Positions 41,720-51,805 are shown, numbered from the stretch's first letter. The stretch is DNA of 64,000 nucleotides from Cytobacillus sp. S13-E01 (GCF_029193815.1 NZ_JARFVC010000004.1:62001-126000), one strand, 5' to 3'. Notes: generated by a model not told the origin, from the letters alone. Translations and numbers: made by a program.

Positions 41720-43237
41720 ATGAAAAGCTCATGTTACGTTATATTACTTACGATTATTTTCCTGTCTTTTTCCAGTGGTATATCAATTGCGGAAGAAACA
41801 ATTGAACAAGGAGATGAAGTTGTTCAAGAAAAACAGGTTCAACCCGAATCTGAAAGTGAAGAAACAGTGATAGACGAGATAACTTCAGTAGATAAAGGCA
41901 GCCAGGAAACCGTTTCTGTTCCTTCCTTCATAGATTTACCAGCAAACCATCGTGTGTATACTGAAGTGACATACCTTGCTAGTGGAAAGATAGTTTCAGG
42001 TTCAAACGGGTATTTTCTTCCGGATCGATTTGTAACTAGAGCAGAAGCAGCTGCTATGTTTGGTAGATCACTAAGCTTTGATGGTACAAAAAGAGCTACT
42101 TCTTTTCCTGATGTGGGTATGTCAAATTTCGCATCAGGGTATATAAGTTCTGCAACAGCAGATAAAATCATTAATGGTTATCCAGATGGAAAGTTTAAGC
42201 CTAATAACATTGTAACTAGAGGAGAAATGGCACTTCTTATAAGCAGAGCTTTTGGATATGATGCTAAAACGACACAAGCAGCAGTTAAGGTCCTGATGTC
42301 TAAAGGTATTGCTGAAGGAATGAAGGATGGTAGTTTCGGTGAGAAAGCACCAATGAAACGCTCTGACTTTTCGGTGTTTTTAGCTAGGTCAATAAATCCG
42401 AAGTTTACCCTAAATTATAAGGCGTCGGCTATGAAGGAGGCGACTGTAAAGGTTTCTGAAATAAATGTAAGAACAGGTCCACTACTTACTTATCCAGTTA
42501 TTGGAAAACTCCCTAAAGATGTCGAGGTTGAAATATTGTATGAATTTGGAGATTGGCTACTAATTAGGGGATTAGATATAGAAGGTTTTGTACACAAGGA
42601 TCTCCTTATAGTCGAGAATAGTGAAACAACCCTTGAGAGTTTTCTTAGATCCCAAACTATTGTAATAGATGCGGGGCATGGTGGTAATGACCCAGGTTCG
42701 ATTGGTGGTAAACTATATGAAAGTACTGTAACGCTTGATGTAGCCTTAAAGGTCAAGGATTATTTCTTACAAACACCATTTAATATAAAATTAACTAGAG
42801 AAGATAATAGTAGACTTGAGCTTTTTGAAAGAGTAGCGCTTGCGAAACGATGGAATGGCAATGTATTCGTTAGTATTCATACAAATGCTTTTAATACGAA
42901 GGCAAATGGTACAGAGACCTTTTACTATAGTGCAGCAGCAACAAACCCTTACGTTCAACAAAGTAAACTATTAGCTGAGTATGTTCAAAAAAGATTGATA
43001 GAAGCTTGGGATCTATATGATAGAGGCGTAAAAAAAGGAAACCTCCATGTTTTACGTGAAAATGAAATGCCTGCAGCACTAGTGGAGTTAGCGTTCATAG
43101 ATAATGTAGAAGACAAAAAAAAATTAGAGTCTGACCAGTGGCGCCAAGAAGCAGCAAAGGCAATATATTGGGGGATTTTGGATTATTACAAAGCTAATGG
43201 GACTGATGTAAACTCTTTATATAATGTTGGAAAATAG
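41720..43237 (+). CDS. SLH-anchored N-acetylmuramoyl-L-alanine amidase
   Basis: 505 aa from ATG 41720 (GGGAGGG upstream; GTG 41702 would overlap it). Signal peptide, Glu/Val-rich linker, three SLH modules (~70-235; NGYPDGKFKPNNIVTRGEMA), one SH3-like domain (~245-300; INVRTGPLLTYPVIGKL), then an Amidase_3 catalytic domain (~315-500) with zinc motif IVIDAGHGGNDPGSIGG, Glu in YESTVTLDVAL, histidine in VSIHTNAFN and catalytic Glu in VELAFIDN. It cleaves the lactyl-amide bond between glycan and peptide in peptidoglycan. Held at the wall by SLH, it probably acts in wall turnover. First of two closely spaced + strand SLH-enzyme genes. Confidence 0.93.
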   Translation: MKSSCYVILLTIIFLSFSSGISIAEETIEQGDEVVQEKQVQPESESEETVIDEITSVDKGSQETVSVPSFIDLPANHRVYTEVTYLASGKIVSGSNGYFLPDRFVTRAEAAAMFGRSLSFDGTKRATSFPDVGMSNFASGYISSATADKIINGYPDGKFKPNNIVTRGEMALLISRAFGYDAKTTQAAVKVLMSKGIAEGMKDGSFGEKAPMKRSDFSVFLARSINPKFTLNYKASAMKEATVKVSEINVRTGPLLTYPVIGKLPKDVEVEILYEFGDWLLIRGLDIEGFVHKDLLIVENSETTLESFLRSQTIVIDAGHGGNDPGSIGGKLYESTVTLDVALKVKDYFLQTPFNIKLTREDNSRLELFERVALAKRWNGNVFVSIHTNAFNTKANGTETFYYSAAATNPYVQQSKLLAEYVQKRLIEAWDLYDRGVKKGNLHVLRENEMPAALVELAFIDNVEDKKKLESDQWRQEAAKAIYWGILDYYKANGTDVNSLYNVGK

Positions 43238-43264
43238 AGTATAAGATTATATGAGGAGGTAGAT

Positions 43265-45208
43265 ATGTTGAATAAATTTGTTAAAGTACTCGTAATCATA
43301 GTTATGATTATCTTGGTATCACCTAATAAGAATATACAAGCAGAAGGTTTAGCATCTGAAAACGTTATCGTTCTTTTTAAGGACGAAATAGATTTTAGTC
43401 TGATAGAAAAAATTAAAGGTAAAGTACTCTTTCAATATAACTCTGTTAATGGAGTTTCTATGAGGGTTCCTGCTAATGTTATTTCATTATTAGAAGCACT
43501 TCCTCAGGTTAAATCGGTCCAATATGATAACCAGTTCCAATTACAAAAACAAATAACAGACTGGGGAGCTGTGGAAACTAAGGCTGATATTACTGTGCAA
43601 AGCGGTGTAACTGGAGCAGGTGTAAAAGTAGCCGTTCTTGACACAGGAATAGATACAACTCATCCTGACTTACAAGTTTCCGGCGGGATCTGCTTAATAC
43701 CGGAGACGTTATACCAAGGTAATTGTACATCCTATAATGATGATAATGGCCATGGCACACATGTTGCTGGAATTATAGCTGCTCAAAACAATGATATAGG
43801 TGCTGTTGGAGTAGCTCCTGACGCGAAGTTATTTGCTATAAAAGTACTAGATGGTGAAGGGCTAGGTACAACATCTTCTATTATGGCAGGGATTGAATGG
43901 GCTATAGAAAATAAAATGGATATTATTAATCTTAGTCTTACTACGCCCGAATTAGATCCAGCAATGGAAGTATTAATCGATGAAGCTTATAATAAGGGAA
44001 TATTAATTGTTGGATCAGCAGGTAACAACGGGAAAACATTAGGAAATACCGACACGATTGAATACCCTGCAAAATTTGATAGTGTAATTGCAGTTGGCTC
44101 AATAAATTCTCTTAAAAATAGAAGCGCAACTTCTGCTACAGGTGCATCACTAGAAATAGTTGCTCCTGGGGATAGTATTTATAGTACGCTACCTAAGGCT
44201 TATGATTATGACGGTAATCAAGACGGGTACGGTTGGATGACCGGAACTTCTATGGCTACGCCGTTTATAACGGGAATCCTTGCAGGGTATAAAGAACAAT
44301 TCCCGGAAAAAGCGAATATTGAGCTAAGGCAGCTCTTAATAGATCAAGCAATAGATTTAGGTCTTGAAGGTAAAGACCCTTGGTATGGATATGGCCTCGC
44401 CCAATCAGGAGCTTTCGCTAAAATCACAGAGACAATGCTTGATGTATCAATGGTCGCAAACGAAAGTGGGATCGTATCTTTTGAAGTAGTATCATTACCC
44501 GAAAATTATAATGCTTATAATATATATAGAAATGGTGTATTGATTAAGAAAAATGCTACAAATTTATCGTTTACTGATTATGTTTTAAAAGGAAACTATG
44601 AGTATCAATTTGCTGCTTTATCACTAGATGGGAGAGAATCATTACTTACAAACTCTCTAACAGTGGAAGTGAATTCTCCTTATTTTAAAGATATTAAAAA
44701 TCAAAATTGGTTTTCACCTCATATCGTATTTCTAACAAGTCAATCTATATTAACTGGGTATGATGACAATGCGATACGCCCACAGGAAACTGTGACTAGA
44801 GCACAAGCAATTACAATGATTGGTAGAGCTCTTCGCTTAGACGGTACAAAGAAAAATACAGTATTTTCTGACGTTAATTCTGAAAGCTTTGCATCAGGCT
44901 ATATTCAGTCTGCATTTGAGTCTGGAATAGTAAAGGGATTTACCGACGGTACAATTAGACCGAATCAACCGGTAACAAGGGTTGAGATGGCTATTATGGT
45001 ATCAAATGCATATAAATTAACAGCTACAGGCACTCTCGCTTTTACTGATGTATCGTCAAATGTAACTGGGCATGAGGCGATTAGTCGGATTGCTACATTT
45101 GGAATAACAAAAGGATTTAAGGATGGTACGTTTAAACCATATCAATTTATGACAAGATCTGATTTCTCTGTTTTTATTGCGCGGGCAGAAAATCCTTTAT
45201 TTCGCTAA
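43265..45208 (+). CDS. SLH-anchored subtilisin-like serine protease (S8)
   Basis: 647 aa. Signal peptide (~1-26), I9-type propeptide (ENVIVLFKDEIDFSLIEKIK), catalytic domain with Asp126 (AVLDTGIDTTHPDL), His163 (NGHGTHVAGI) and Ser329 (GTSMATPFITG), a fibronectin-like linker (~395-470), and three C-terminal SLH modules (~475-645; GYDDNAIRPQETVTRAQAIT). The triad is complete. Displayed on the wall, it could process S-layer proteins or digest external protein. GAGGAGG precedes ATG 43265, 27 bp after the amidase stop, so the two genes are probably co-transcribed. Confidence 0.94.
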   Translation: MLNKFVKVLVIIVMIILVSPNKNIQAEGLASENVIVLFKDEIDFSLIEKIKGKVLFQYNSVNGVSMRVPANVISLLEALPQVKSVQYDNQFQLQKQITDWGAVETKADITVQSGVTGAGVKVAVLDTGIDTTHPDLQVSGGICLIPETLYQGNCTSYNDDNGHGTHVAGIIAAQNNDIGAVGVAPDAKLFAIKVLDGEGLGTTSSIMAGIEWAIENKMDIINLSLTTPELDPAMEVLIDEAYNKGILIVGSAGNNGKTLGNTDTIEYPAKFDSVIAVGSINSLKNRSATSATGASLEIVAPGDSIYSTLPKAYDYDGNQDGYGWMTGTSMATPFITGILAGYKEQFPEKANIELRQLLIDQAIDLGLEGKDPWYGYGLAQSGAFAKITETMLDVSMVANESGIVSFEVVSLPENYNAYNIYRNGVLIKKNATNLSFTDYVLKGNYEYQFAALSLDGRESLLTNSLTVEVNSPYFKDIKNQNWFSPHIVFLTSQSILTGYDDNAIRPQETVTRAQAITMIGRALRLDGTKKNTVFSDVNSESFASGYIQSAFESGIVKGFTDGTIRPNQPVTRVEMAIMVSNAYKLTATGTLAFTDVSSNVTGHEAISRIATFGITKGFKDGTFKPYQFMTRSDFSVFIARAENPLFR

Positions 45209-45216
45209 ATTATGAG

Positions 45217-45247
45217 AAAGGTATGTCAATTCTAGACATGCCTTTTT
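45217..45247 (+). terminator. Terminator of the amidase-protease pair
   Basis: AAAGGTATGTC / GACATGCCTTT stem with T5. Confidence 0.85.
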
Positions 45248-45548
45248 GTAATTATTTTCTTACTGAAGATCGATCTATGTGTACTAGAATGATAATTTGA
45301 AACTAGCAACCCTTGTAAATATGCAAGTAAAGCTATTAATATAGAAAAATGAAAAAAGTAGTCCAAAAGGCTCTTTCCTAAAGAAAAATGGTACTTTACA
45401 TATATTTCAAGAAAAAACTTTTCGTATTATAGTAATTTTAAAGGAAATATTTGATAGAATAGAAGGAGATTTTGTAGAAAAAACAAGAATGATAGAAACA
45501 ACTAAACTAAAACATATTAATCTATTTACTAGAGAGGGGAATGGAACG
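45248..45548. promoter_or_regulatory. Upstream region of the glucosaminidase gene
   Basis: No gene. TTGATAGAATAGAAGGAG near 45450-45468 contains a possible -10 (TAGAAT). The in-frame ATG at 45489 lacks a ribosome site, so coding starts later. Confidence 0.4.
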
Positions 45549-47477
45549 TTGAAAAGAATTTTTAGTATGATGATAGCTGTTCTTATGCTGCTAACATTCA
45601 CAGTTTCTACAACAACATACGCGGCGAAGGATGATATCACCGGCAACACTCTTGAAGTAGAATTACGAGCAATGATAGAAAGAGGAGTAATAAATGGGTT
45701 TGAAGAAGGTGTTTACAAGCCCAGCGATCCCGTGACGCGTGCTCAATTTGCAGCATTTTTGTCTAGGGCTCTTACCTTACCGGTAGCTACCACTCATACA
45801 ACTTTTTCTGATGTACCAGCTAGTTCATCATTAGCTAAAACAATCTATAGTGCAAATCAAGCAGGACTTGTTCAAGGTTTTTCAGATAAGACATTTAAGC
45901 CTGACGATAAAATCACTAGAGAACAAATGGCAATCATGATTGATCGTGCCTTACTTTATAAGAAGATTGCTAGAGTTGAAGCGCCTCTTACCTTTACTGA
46001 TTCATCTTCTATCAACGCAACGTTTAAACAAGGAATTGCACATAATGTCCATTTTAAAATTATAAATGGAATGTCTAATGGTGATGGCAGCTACCGTTTT
46101 GGACCTAAAGAAAATGCTACTAGAGCACATGCTGCAGCGTTTATTTATCGTATGTTGCAGGTAATAGAAGCTAAACCAGAGCAAGAACCAGAACCAGAAC
46201 CAGAACCAAAACCAGAACCGAGCGTTGGCTATAAAGTAGCTACAATCGATTCAAATGGGAAATTAGTTTTTAGCACTACGAACTATATATCTTTTGAAAC
46301 TGCTAATGCTGCAATAAGGGATACTAAAAATCAAGTAGTTACACTTGATTCTAAAATTGTCAAAATGAGTAATGGTGTTGTCTATGCTAAACCATCTTTA
46401 GGATCATCAATAACACTTATTTATGCAGAAAATATGGTTACTCAAATTGGGTATTTACCGACTAATGCTGAAATGGGATATATTGATGCTGATGAAAATA
46501 AAGTTAAAGTTCAACTTGCTGACAAGGTTGGTTATGTAAAACATACAGATGTGACTTTATATCCTGATCAAATGTTAGGCGGGCGTTCTTATTATATGGT
46601 TAATAAGGGTGAATTAGTTCACTATATCTATAACCCCGGTAAAAGCGGATATGATTGGTATCTATATGGTGCAGCACCTACCTTCCTTCAAGAAGGGAAA
46701 ACCTACTATAGTTGGGATGGAGACACTTTTGTAGACGCAGCTAATGGTAATGAGGTAGGACAGGCTCATCAATACTTTAATTATCTTCCATTACGTACTA
46801 AAACCAGCTATACGGCTGAGCAATTAAATGCTTATATTGCAAATGTTAAACCAGAAAGTCCACTTAAAGATTTGGGTTCGGTTTTTATAGAAGCTCAAGA
46901 AAAGTATAATGTAAATGCAATGTATTTACTTGCCCATGCTATTCATGAAAGTACGTATGGTACTAGTGAGATTGCACAAAAAAAGTTCAATCTATTCGGT
47001 TTAAAAGCAACGGACGCGGCGCCTGGGGAAAATGCTCAAACATTTTCTAGCTTTGAAGAGAGTATTATGTATGCTGGACAATATGTTTCCAATCAATATC
47101 TTGATCCTGCGGGCAAACACTTTAATGGCGCTGTTTTAGGTAACAAAGCTCGGGGAATGAATGTTAGATATGCTTCTGATCCTTACTGGGGGCAAAAAAT
47201 TGCTGGGCATATGTATCGTATAGATAAAGCATTAAAAGGTAACGAAAGAGGTTTATATACGATAGGTGAGAATACGGAAAAATTAAATGTAAGAATAGAG
47301 CCTAACACTCAGTTAGCCGCGCAATTCACATATCCTAATGAAGGATTCCCATTTGTTTTATTAGAAACTTCACAACAAACAGATGGTATGTGGTATAAAA
47401 CAATCTCAGACTCTAATAAGTATACTGATGCTTATGTTCATGGTGATTATGTAAGGGAACTTCCTGTTGTAAAATAA
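45549..47477 (+). CDS. SLH-anchored endo-beta-N-acetylglucosaminidase
   Basis: 642 aa from TTG 45549, chosen for the GAGAGGGG 9 nt upstream and the signal peptide that follows directly (LKRIFSMMIAVLMLLTFTVS). Three SLH modules (~35-205; GFEEGVYKPSDPVTRAQFAA), an EPEPEPEPKPEP linker (~208-222), a beta-rich middle region, then a glucosaminidase domain (~430-580) with LLAHAIHESTYGTSEIA, where the Glu is the expected catalytic acid, and FNLFGLKATD. A C-terminal SH3-like segment closes it. LytG-like enzymes hydrolyse glycan strands. Third wall hydrolase or protease in a row with SLH anchors. Terminator follows. Confidence 0.9.
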   Translation: MKRIFSMMIAVLMLLTFTVSTTTYAAKDDITGNTLEVELRAMIERGVINGFEEGVYKPSDPVTRAQFAAFLSRALTLPVATTHTTFSDVPASSSLAKTIYSANQAGLVQGFSDKTFKPDDKITREQMAIMIDRALLYKKIARVEAPLTFTDSSSINATFKQGIAHNVHFKIINGMSNGDGSYRFGPKENATRAHAAAFIYRMLQVIEAKPEQEPEPEPEPKPEPSVGYKVATIDSNGKLVFSTTNYISFETANAAIRDTKNQVVTLDSKIVKMSNGVVYAKPSLGSSITLIYAENMVTQIGYLPTNAEMGYIDADENKVKVQLADKVGYVKHTDVTLYPDQMLGGRSYYMVNKGELVHYIYNPGKSGYDWYLYGAAPTFLQEGKTYYSWDGDTFVDAANGNEVGQAHQYFNYLPLRTKTSYTAEQLNAYIANVKPESPLKDLGSVFIEAQEKYNVNAMYLLAHAIHESTYGTSEIAQKKFNLFGLKATDAAPGENAQTFSSFEESIMYAGQYVSNQYLDPAGKHFNGAVLGNKARGMNVRYASDPYWGQKIAGHMYRIDKALKGNERGLYTIGENTEKLNVRIEPNTQLAAQFTYPNEGFPFVLLETSQQTDGMWYKTISDSNKYTDAYVHGDYVRELPVVK

Positions 47478-47482
47478 GACGT

Positions 47483-47520
47483 AAAAAAGCCTGCAATCTA
47501 TACTAATTGCAGGCTTTTTA
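47483..47520 (+). terminator. Terminator of the glucosaminidase gene
   Basis: AAAAAGCCTGCAAT / ATTGCAGGCTTTTT perfect 14-bp stem. Confidence 0.93.
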
Positions 47521-47548
47521 TTATAAATTTTTTTTCTATTGCTGATTT

Positions 47549-47576
47549 GGTGTCTAGCTCCGGACGCACGCACTGT
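47549..47576. repeat. Terminal fragment of the dispersed hairpin repeat
   Basis: TGGTGTCTAGCTCCGGACGC, matching the left end of the copies at 7727, 10269 and 34750, then ACGCACTG. Only ~28 bp survive. Confidence 0.6.
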
Positions 47577-47583
47577 TATTTTC

Positions 47584-49110
47584 TTAGACAGATCCAGTTT
47601 TCTTTTTACGTACAATACTAAGTAATCGATTCAAACCTGAGCGATAGAAAATGAACAGTCCTCCAACATAGAGAAATACCCCAAGTGGAACAAGAATCAT
47701 TAATTCAATCAACGAGTATAGAGCTTCGATATTTGTAAATTGTTTTACAAGAAACAATGGAATAGCCATAACAAAGGTTGCAGGAATTACCCTTAAAAAT
47801 AAAGTTAGCAACTTTTTCACTTCTTTACGATCAAAGTCTTTGTAAACAACAAAGGTTGTGACTGCTAGGTAATACACAGAAACTAATGAACTTGAAAGTG
47901 CTAAACCTGGGTAGCCTAATGGCTTTACAAGTAAGAAGTTCAAAATGACGTTAATGATAATTGTTGTTACACTAATCCTCAAGATAATTGCTGTTTTACC
48001 TCTAGCGTACATTGACTTCGAGACAATATATTGCAAACCTTGAGTAACGATTAAAGGTAAATAGAGAAGTAGTGCTAAATACGTATTATTCGAGTCTTCA
48101 GCGGTAAAGCGACCACGTTCATAAACAAACGAAATTGCAGCATCACCCACTAGTAAAAGTCCAACTGCAATTGGTAGTAAGGTGACGAGAGAGAGTTCCA
48201 TTCCCATAAACACCGTCTGTTGAAACTTTGGTGCGTCATCTACTTGTTCAGAAAGTAGTGTAAAGATAATTGCGGCTATTGTCGTTGCATAAATAGCGTT
48301 TGGAATACTTACTAGCAATGAAGCATTGTTCAAATAAGTAACAGCCCCGTCAATTGTTCCAGAAGCAAACAGTTTATTGACGAACATGTTAATTTGTCCA
48401 ACAACAGAGTTTAATAGTGCTGGGACAAGTAAAACGAGAAATGCAGAACGAAATATTTTTTCAACTTTTATAGTAGCATGCCACTGAAAGCCGCCTTTTC
48501 GTAAATAATAAAATTGTACGATTGCGCCAAGAGTTGTCCCAAATATAAAACCATATGCTAGGCTATGAATTCCCCATTGTTCAGAGAACAGAAGTGCAAA
48601 AACGGCACCCATTAAGGTAGCTAGCAATTTAGAAATTTGTGATGGCACAAAAATTCTACGACCTTGTAAGTAGGATTCTAAGATCCCATTTAATGCTATA
48701 GCACTCATAAATAGTACAAATAACTGACTGATTTCAATCGCTATAACCTCTGTCGTTGGGCTCATATTACCAAAAATAAATGGGACAATATATGGTGCTA
48801 AAAAGTAGCCTAATACGGAAATAATAAAAAAGATAAGTACAGTTCCATTCATAATCCCGTTTGCGTTGCGTTCTGTTTCAACTGGTGTTTCCTTTTTATT
48901 TTTCACATACATAGGTAGGAATACATTGTTAAAACCACCAGAAATCATTGCGACGACAAGAGTAATAAAGGAGAATGCAAGCAGATAGCCGTCAGTGTAC
49001 TCATTAGCCCCAAATTGTCTCGCGATTATACTTTCACGTAAAAAACCTGACAACTTTAGAACAAGAGCTAGTAATGTAATCCAGACGGCCGTTCGTTTCA
49101 ACTTTGACAT
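47584..49110 (-). CDS. MurJ/MviN-type lipid-linked saccharide flippase
   Basis: 508 aa with about 14 helices. The MOP-superfamily N-terminus LVLKLSGFLRESIIARQFGA and GGFNNVFLPMYV, and later VYERGRFTAEDSN, are MurJ signatures (positively charged residues in TM1-2 and the ERG loop). MurJ flips lipid II; relatives in polysaccharide clusters may flip other undecaprenyl-linked sugars. AAGGAATG precedes ATG 49110. It is separated from the upstream glycosyltransferase by a terminator but shares its direction, so it may be the flippase for the SCWP repeat unit. Whether it replaces or duplicates the housekeeping MurJ is unknown. Confidence 0.88.
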   Translation of the reverse strand: MSKLKRTAVWITLLALVLKLSGFLRESIIARQFGANEYTDGYLLAFSFITLVVAMISGGFNNVFLPMYVKNKKETPVETERNANGIMNGTVLIFFIISVLGYFLAPYIVPFIFGNMSPTTEVIAIEISQLFVLFMSAIALNGILESYLQGRRIFVPSQISKLLATLMGAVFALLFSEQWGIHSLAYGFIFGTTLGAIVQFYYLRKGGFQWHATIKVEKIFRSAFLVLLVPALLNSVVGQINMFVNKLFASGTIDGAVTYLNNASLLVSIPNAIYATTIAAIIFTLLSEQVDDAPKFQQTVFMGMELSLVTLLPIAVGLLLVGDAAISFVYERGRFTAEDSNNTYLALLLYLPLIVTQGLQYIVSKSMYARGKTAIILRISVTTIIINVILNFLLVKPLGYPGLALSSSLVSVYYLAVTTFVVYKDFDRKEVKKLLTLFLRVIPATFVMAIPLFLVKQFTNIEALYSLIELMILVPLGVFLYVGGLFIFYRSGLNRLLSIVRKKKTGSV

Positions 49111-49135
49111 AAGTAATTCACATTCCTTTTATGCA

Positions 49136-49170
49136 CAAAAAGTAAGGCGATTAAATGCCTTACTTCTTAT
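49136..49170 (-). terminator. Terminator between glycosyltransferase and flippase genes
   Basis: AAGTAAGGC / GCCTTACTT stem, T5 on the minus strand. Confidence 0.8.
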
Positions 49171-49177
49171 AACTGTG

Positions 49178-50356
49178 CTATTTCGACTTATCTAATGCAC
49201 TTAAGTAAATTTCTTCATATTTTTGGGCCGCAGCTAAATGAGAATATTCACTTTCAATCTTTTTACGTGCATTTATAGCAAATTCTTCACCTTTATTCGG
49301 GTTGTTAAGTAAAAAGGTTATTGCATCAGATAATTGTTCGACACTTTTTTCTTCTACAAGTAAACCGTCTTTCTCAGGCTCAACAATTTCCTTTAATCCA
49401 CCTACTGCACATGCAATTAGTGGAGAACCAGATCCCATTGCTTCTAATGCAGAGATTGATGTTGCTTCTTCAACACCAGCAGAGTGGACACTTGGAACAA
49501 GAACGATGTCAGTTAAGGCATAATAATCCTTTACTTTTTCATGTGGGACCGCTCCAAGAAGCTGTACATTGGATTCAAGATTATTTTCAGAAACAATTTT
49601 CTTAATCTCCGAAAGGGCTTCTCCACTTCCTGCGTAGATAAGCATTGTATTAGGATGGTGTTTGAGCACTTCTGGCATTGCAAGTGCTGGATAAATTACA
49701 CCATTTTTCTTTGTTAACCTTCTAGGGACAAATAGAACGTTTGTATCATTTGGTATACCGTACTGCTTACGTAAGGCCTCTTTATTATCTTTGTCAGGGT
49801 TAAAACCATGGATGTCAATGAAATTACGTATTGCGATTCCATCAACACCTGACATTTCTTTAACGTAGTCCTTTAAACGAGTGTCAACTGTAATGACCTT
49901 CCTTGTGGCCTTATACGCCTTTAGTTCGATATTCTGCATATACTGTGCTTCTGGACTACCCTCATCAATAGACCCCTTACTAACTGCCTCAAACGCCATA
50001 TAGCCATGGACTGTTGACACAGTAGGAATTCCAGTTTCTAAAGCTGCTAACGTTGTAAATGGATCTTGTGCATTTATAATATCGTAGTTTTTGCCTTTGT
50101 TTTTCTCGATTAATCCTTTTAGAAGGCGTCTGCGGACGATATGACTCCACAGTATTCCTTTTCCTTTTTTCACTTTGTTTATAACAAAGCTGGGGCCTTG
50201 GGCATAGAGCTTTCTCATAACAGGTGGTACATCTGTAAATGAGAGGACGTCCACTTCATGTCCTCTTTCTTCTAATCCTGCTTTCAATGTTGCTACATGG
50301 ACAGAAAGCCCACCTGCATGAGGGTAATCATAAGCTGTTGCAATTAAAATCCTCAT
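49178..50356 (-). CDS. GT4-family glycosyltransferase (GT-B fold)
   Basis: 392 aa. N-terminal acceptor half begins MRILIATAYDYPHAGGLSVH with the glycine-rich loop; donor half has VPRRLTKKNGVIYPALAMPE, and the nucleotide-sugar motif VHSAGVEEATSISALEAMGS containing the E-x7-E of GT4 retaining enzymes. AGGGAGG precedes ATG 50356, 55 bp downstream of csaB, so it is probably in the csaB unit. It should add a sugar to the secondary wall polysaccharide; donor and linkage unknown. Confidence 0.9.
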   Translation of the reverse strand: MRILIATAYDYPHAGGLSVHVATLKAGLEERGHEVDVLSFTDVPPVMRKLYAQGPSFVINKVKKGKGILWSHIVRRRLLKGLIEKNKGKNYDIINAQDPFTTLAALETGIPTVSTVHGYMAFEAVSKGSIDEGSPEAQYMQNIELKAYKATRKVITVDTRLKDYVKEMSGVDGIAIRNFIDIHGFNPDKDNKEALRKQYGIPNDTNVLFVPRRLTKKNGVIYPALAMPEVLKHHPNTMLIYAGSGEALSEIKKIVSENNLESNVQLLGAVPHEKVKDYYALTDIVLVPSVHSAGVEEATSISALEAMGSGSPLIACAVGGLKEIVEPEKDGLLVEEKSVEQLSDAITFLLNNPNKGEEFAINARKKIESEYSHLAAAQKYEEIYLSALDKSK

Positions 50357-50410
50357 CTTTAACTCCCTCCTTGTGTCAAAAACATACCTAACACCAAAGC
50401 CTAATTCATT

Positions 50411-51520
50411 TTATTTTGCAAACTTTTCTTCCAAAAGCTCTACATTTCGAACTGCTTCAGTACGCATTGCTTCTGAATTATCTTTTACGATATCAACATA
50501 TTTCTCATGATTGTCAAGCAAATGAAGCGCATTATTTGTTAGTTCCTGTTCATTTATTTCTTCTAATACAGCGGAAAATTCCCACATGCCACTTCTTTTA
50601 AGTAAACTTTCGACTTTCTTATCATAGCTTAATCCAATATGAGGTACTCCCTTTAAAGTAGAAAAGATTAGGGCGTGCAGCCTCATCCCAATTGTTAGCT
50701 TACATTGTCCAATGAAGTTTAAATACTGATTAGGTGTAAAATTACCTGCTAGCATATGGCATTTATCGGCATGTTTCATTTGTGCTAGCACTTTTTCGCT
50801 AGCGTTGATATCGTGGTGTCCTTCCATTGGTACAAACACCGGAGTAACACCACGGTCTTCAACTAGTTTATCAACTATATAAGCAACTTGTTCGAACTGT
50901 TTCACTTTTTCAAACCAAGGGCGAACAGATACAGCCACAAGATTATCTCTGCTTTCAAGCTGCAGACTTTCGATACATGCGTTATCATCTTTTGCTTTAA
51001 ATGCAAATACAATATCAGACGTAACGACGGTTTTAGGGCGGGTTACACCGAGTTCATGAAGCAAGCTCTTTGAGAATTCGTCTCGGACAGTAACAAAGTC
51101 CGCCATATTTGCAAATATTTTCATTAGAATTTTTCCCCAAGTTGAGTTAACAGGTCCGATACCTTGAGAGAAGAACATAACCTTTGTGCTGCAAAGCTTA
51201 GCTAAAAAAACAATTAATAAATAATACGGTAATGGACCGAAAATAAAGCGGGTAGGATAGGTATCTTGTAGTAATCCACCGCCTCCGCTTACTAATAAGT
51301 CTGCTTCCTTAAGTGCCTTAACCTTACCTTTAAAATCATGACGCCAACCACGATATACGCTTTTGACTGAATGAGTACGGGCTGTTTCTTCAGGGGATAA
51401 TGAGAAAACCGTAATATCAGGTGTATCAAGCTGATCGCGTAAATTATCAATAATTGATTCTAAAATGGCTTCGTCCCCAGTGTTTCCAAGACCATAGAAT
51501 CCGGAAATAACAATTTTCAA
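50411..51520 (-). CDS. csaB: Polysaccharide pyruvyl transferase CsaB
   Basis: 369 aa from TTG 51520 (GAGGAGG 10 nt upstream). Signature CsaB sequence: ISGFYGLGNTGDEAILESII at the N-terminus, LLVSGGGGLLQDTYPTRF, FFSQGIGPVNSTWGK and IGMRLHALIFS near the end with the conserved R-H pair. CsaB adds ketal pyruvate to the secondary wall polysaccharide, and that pyruvate is the ligand for SLH domains. Its presence among eight SLH genes completes the anchoring system. Divergent from the UDP-ManNAc dehydrogenase gene. Confidence 0.95.
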   Translation of the reverse strand: MKIVISGFYGLGNTGDEAILESIIDNLRDQLDTPDITVFSLSPEETARTHSVKSVYRGWRHDFKGKVKALKEADLLVSGGGGLLQDTYPTRFIFGPLPYYLLIVFLAKLCSTKVMFFSQGIGPVNSTWGKILMKIFANMADFVTVRDEFSKSLLHELGVTRPKTVVTSDIVFAFKAKDDNACIESLQLESRDNLVAVSVRPWFEKVKQFEQVAYIVDKLVEDRGVTPVFVPMEGHHDINASEKVLAQMKHADKCHMLAGNFTPNQYLNFIGQCKLTIGMRLHALIFSTLKGVPHIGLSYDKKVESLLKRSGMWEFSAVLEEINEQELTNNALHLLDNHEKYVDIVKDNSEAMRTEAVRNVELLEEKFAK

Positions 51521-51805
51521 AGAAGTATTGCCTCCTCAAGTAGATGATTGTGAGTACAGGACTAGAAATTATTGCTAGTCGCATAAAATCACCCTTTATT
51601 TTATCATCAAGGTAGTCCTCATTCAATCTTATTGATGCAAGGATTGACGAGATTTGATATAATGTGTAAGAATTTGTGGAGAAAACAATATTTACATCTA
51701 TTAAATTTTCTTGTAAACCTACAACTTTCATGAAACAGTTACGAATTATATAACGTCAATAAAAGAGCTAATCATTATTTTCTTACTAAGTGAGGTCCTT
51801 ATAAA
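51521..51805. promoter_or_regulatory. Divergent promoter region csaB / UDP-ManNAc dehydrogenase
   Basis: 285 bp without a gene. GATTTGATATAATGTG near 51653-51666 contains a consensus TATAAT on the plus strand. Both polymer-synthesis units start from here. Confidence 0.5.

Noticed and set aside
45489-45548. ATG start at 45489 for the glucosaminidase
   Set aside because: No ribosome site and it would add 20 polar residues before the signal peptide; TTG 45549 fits both.
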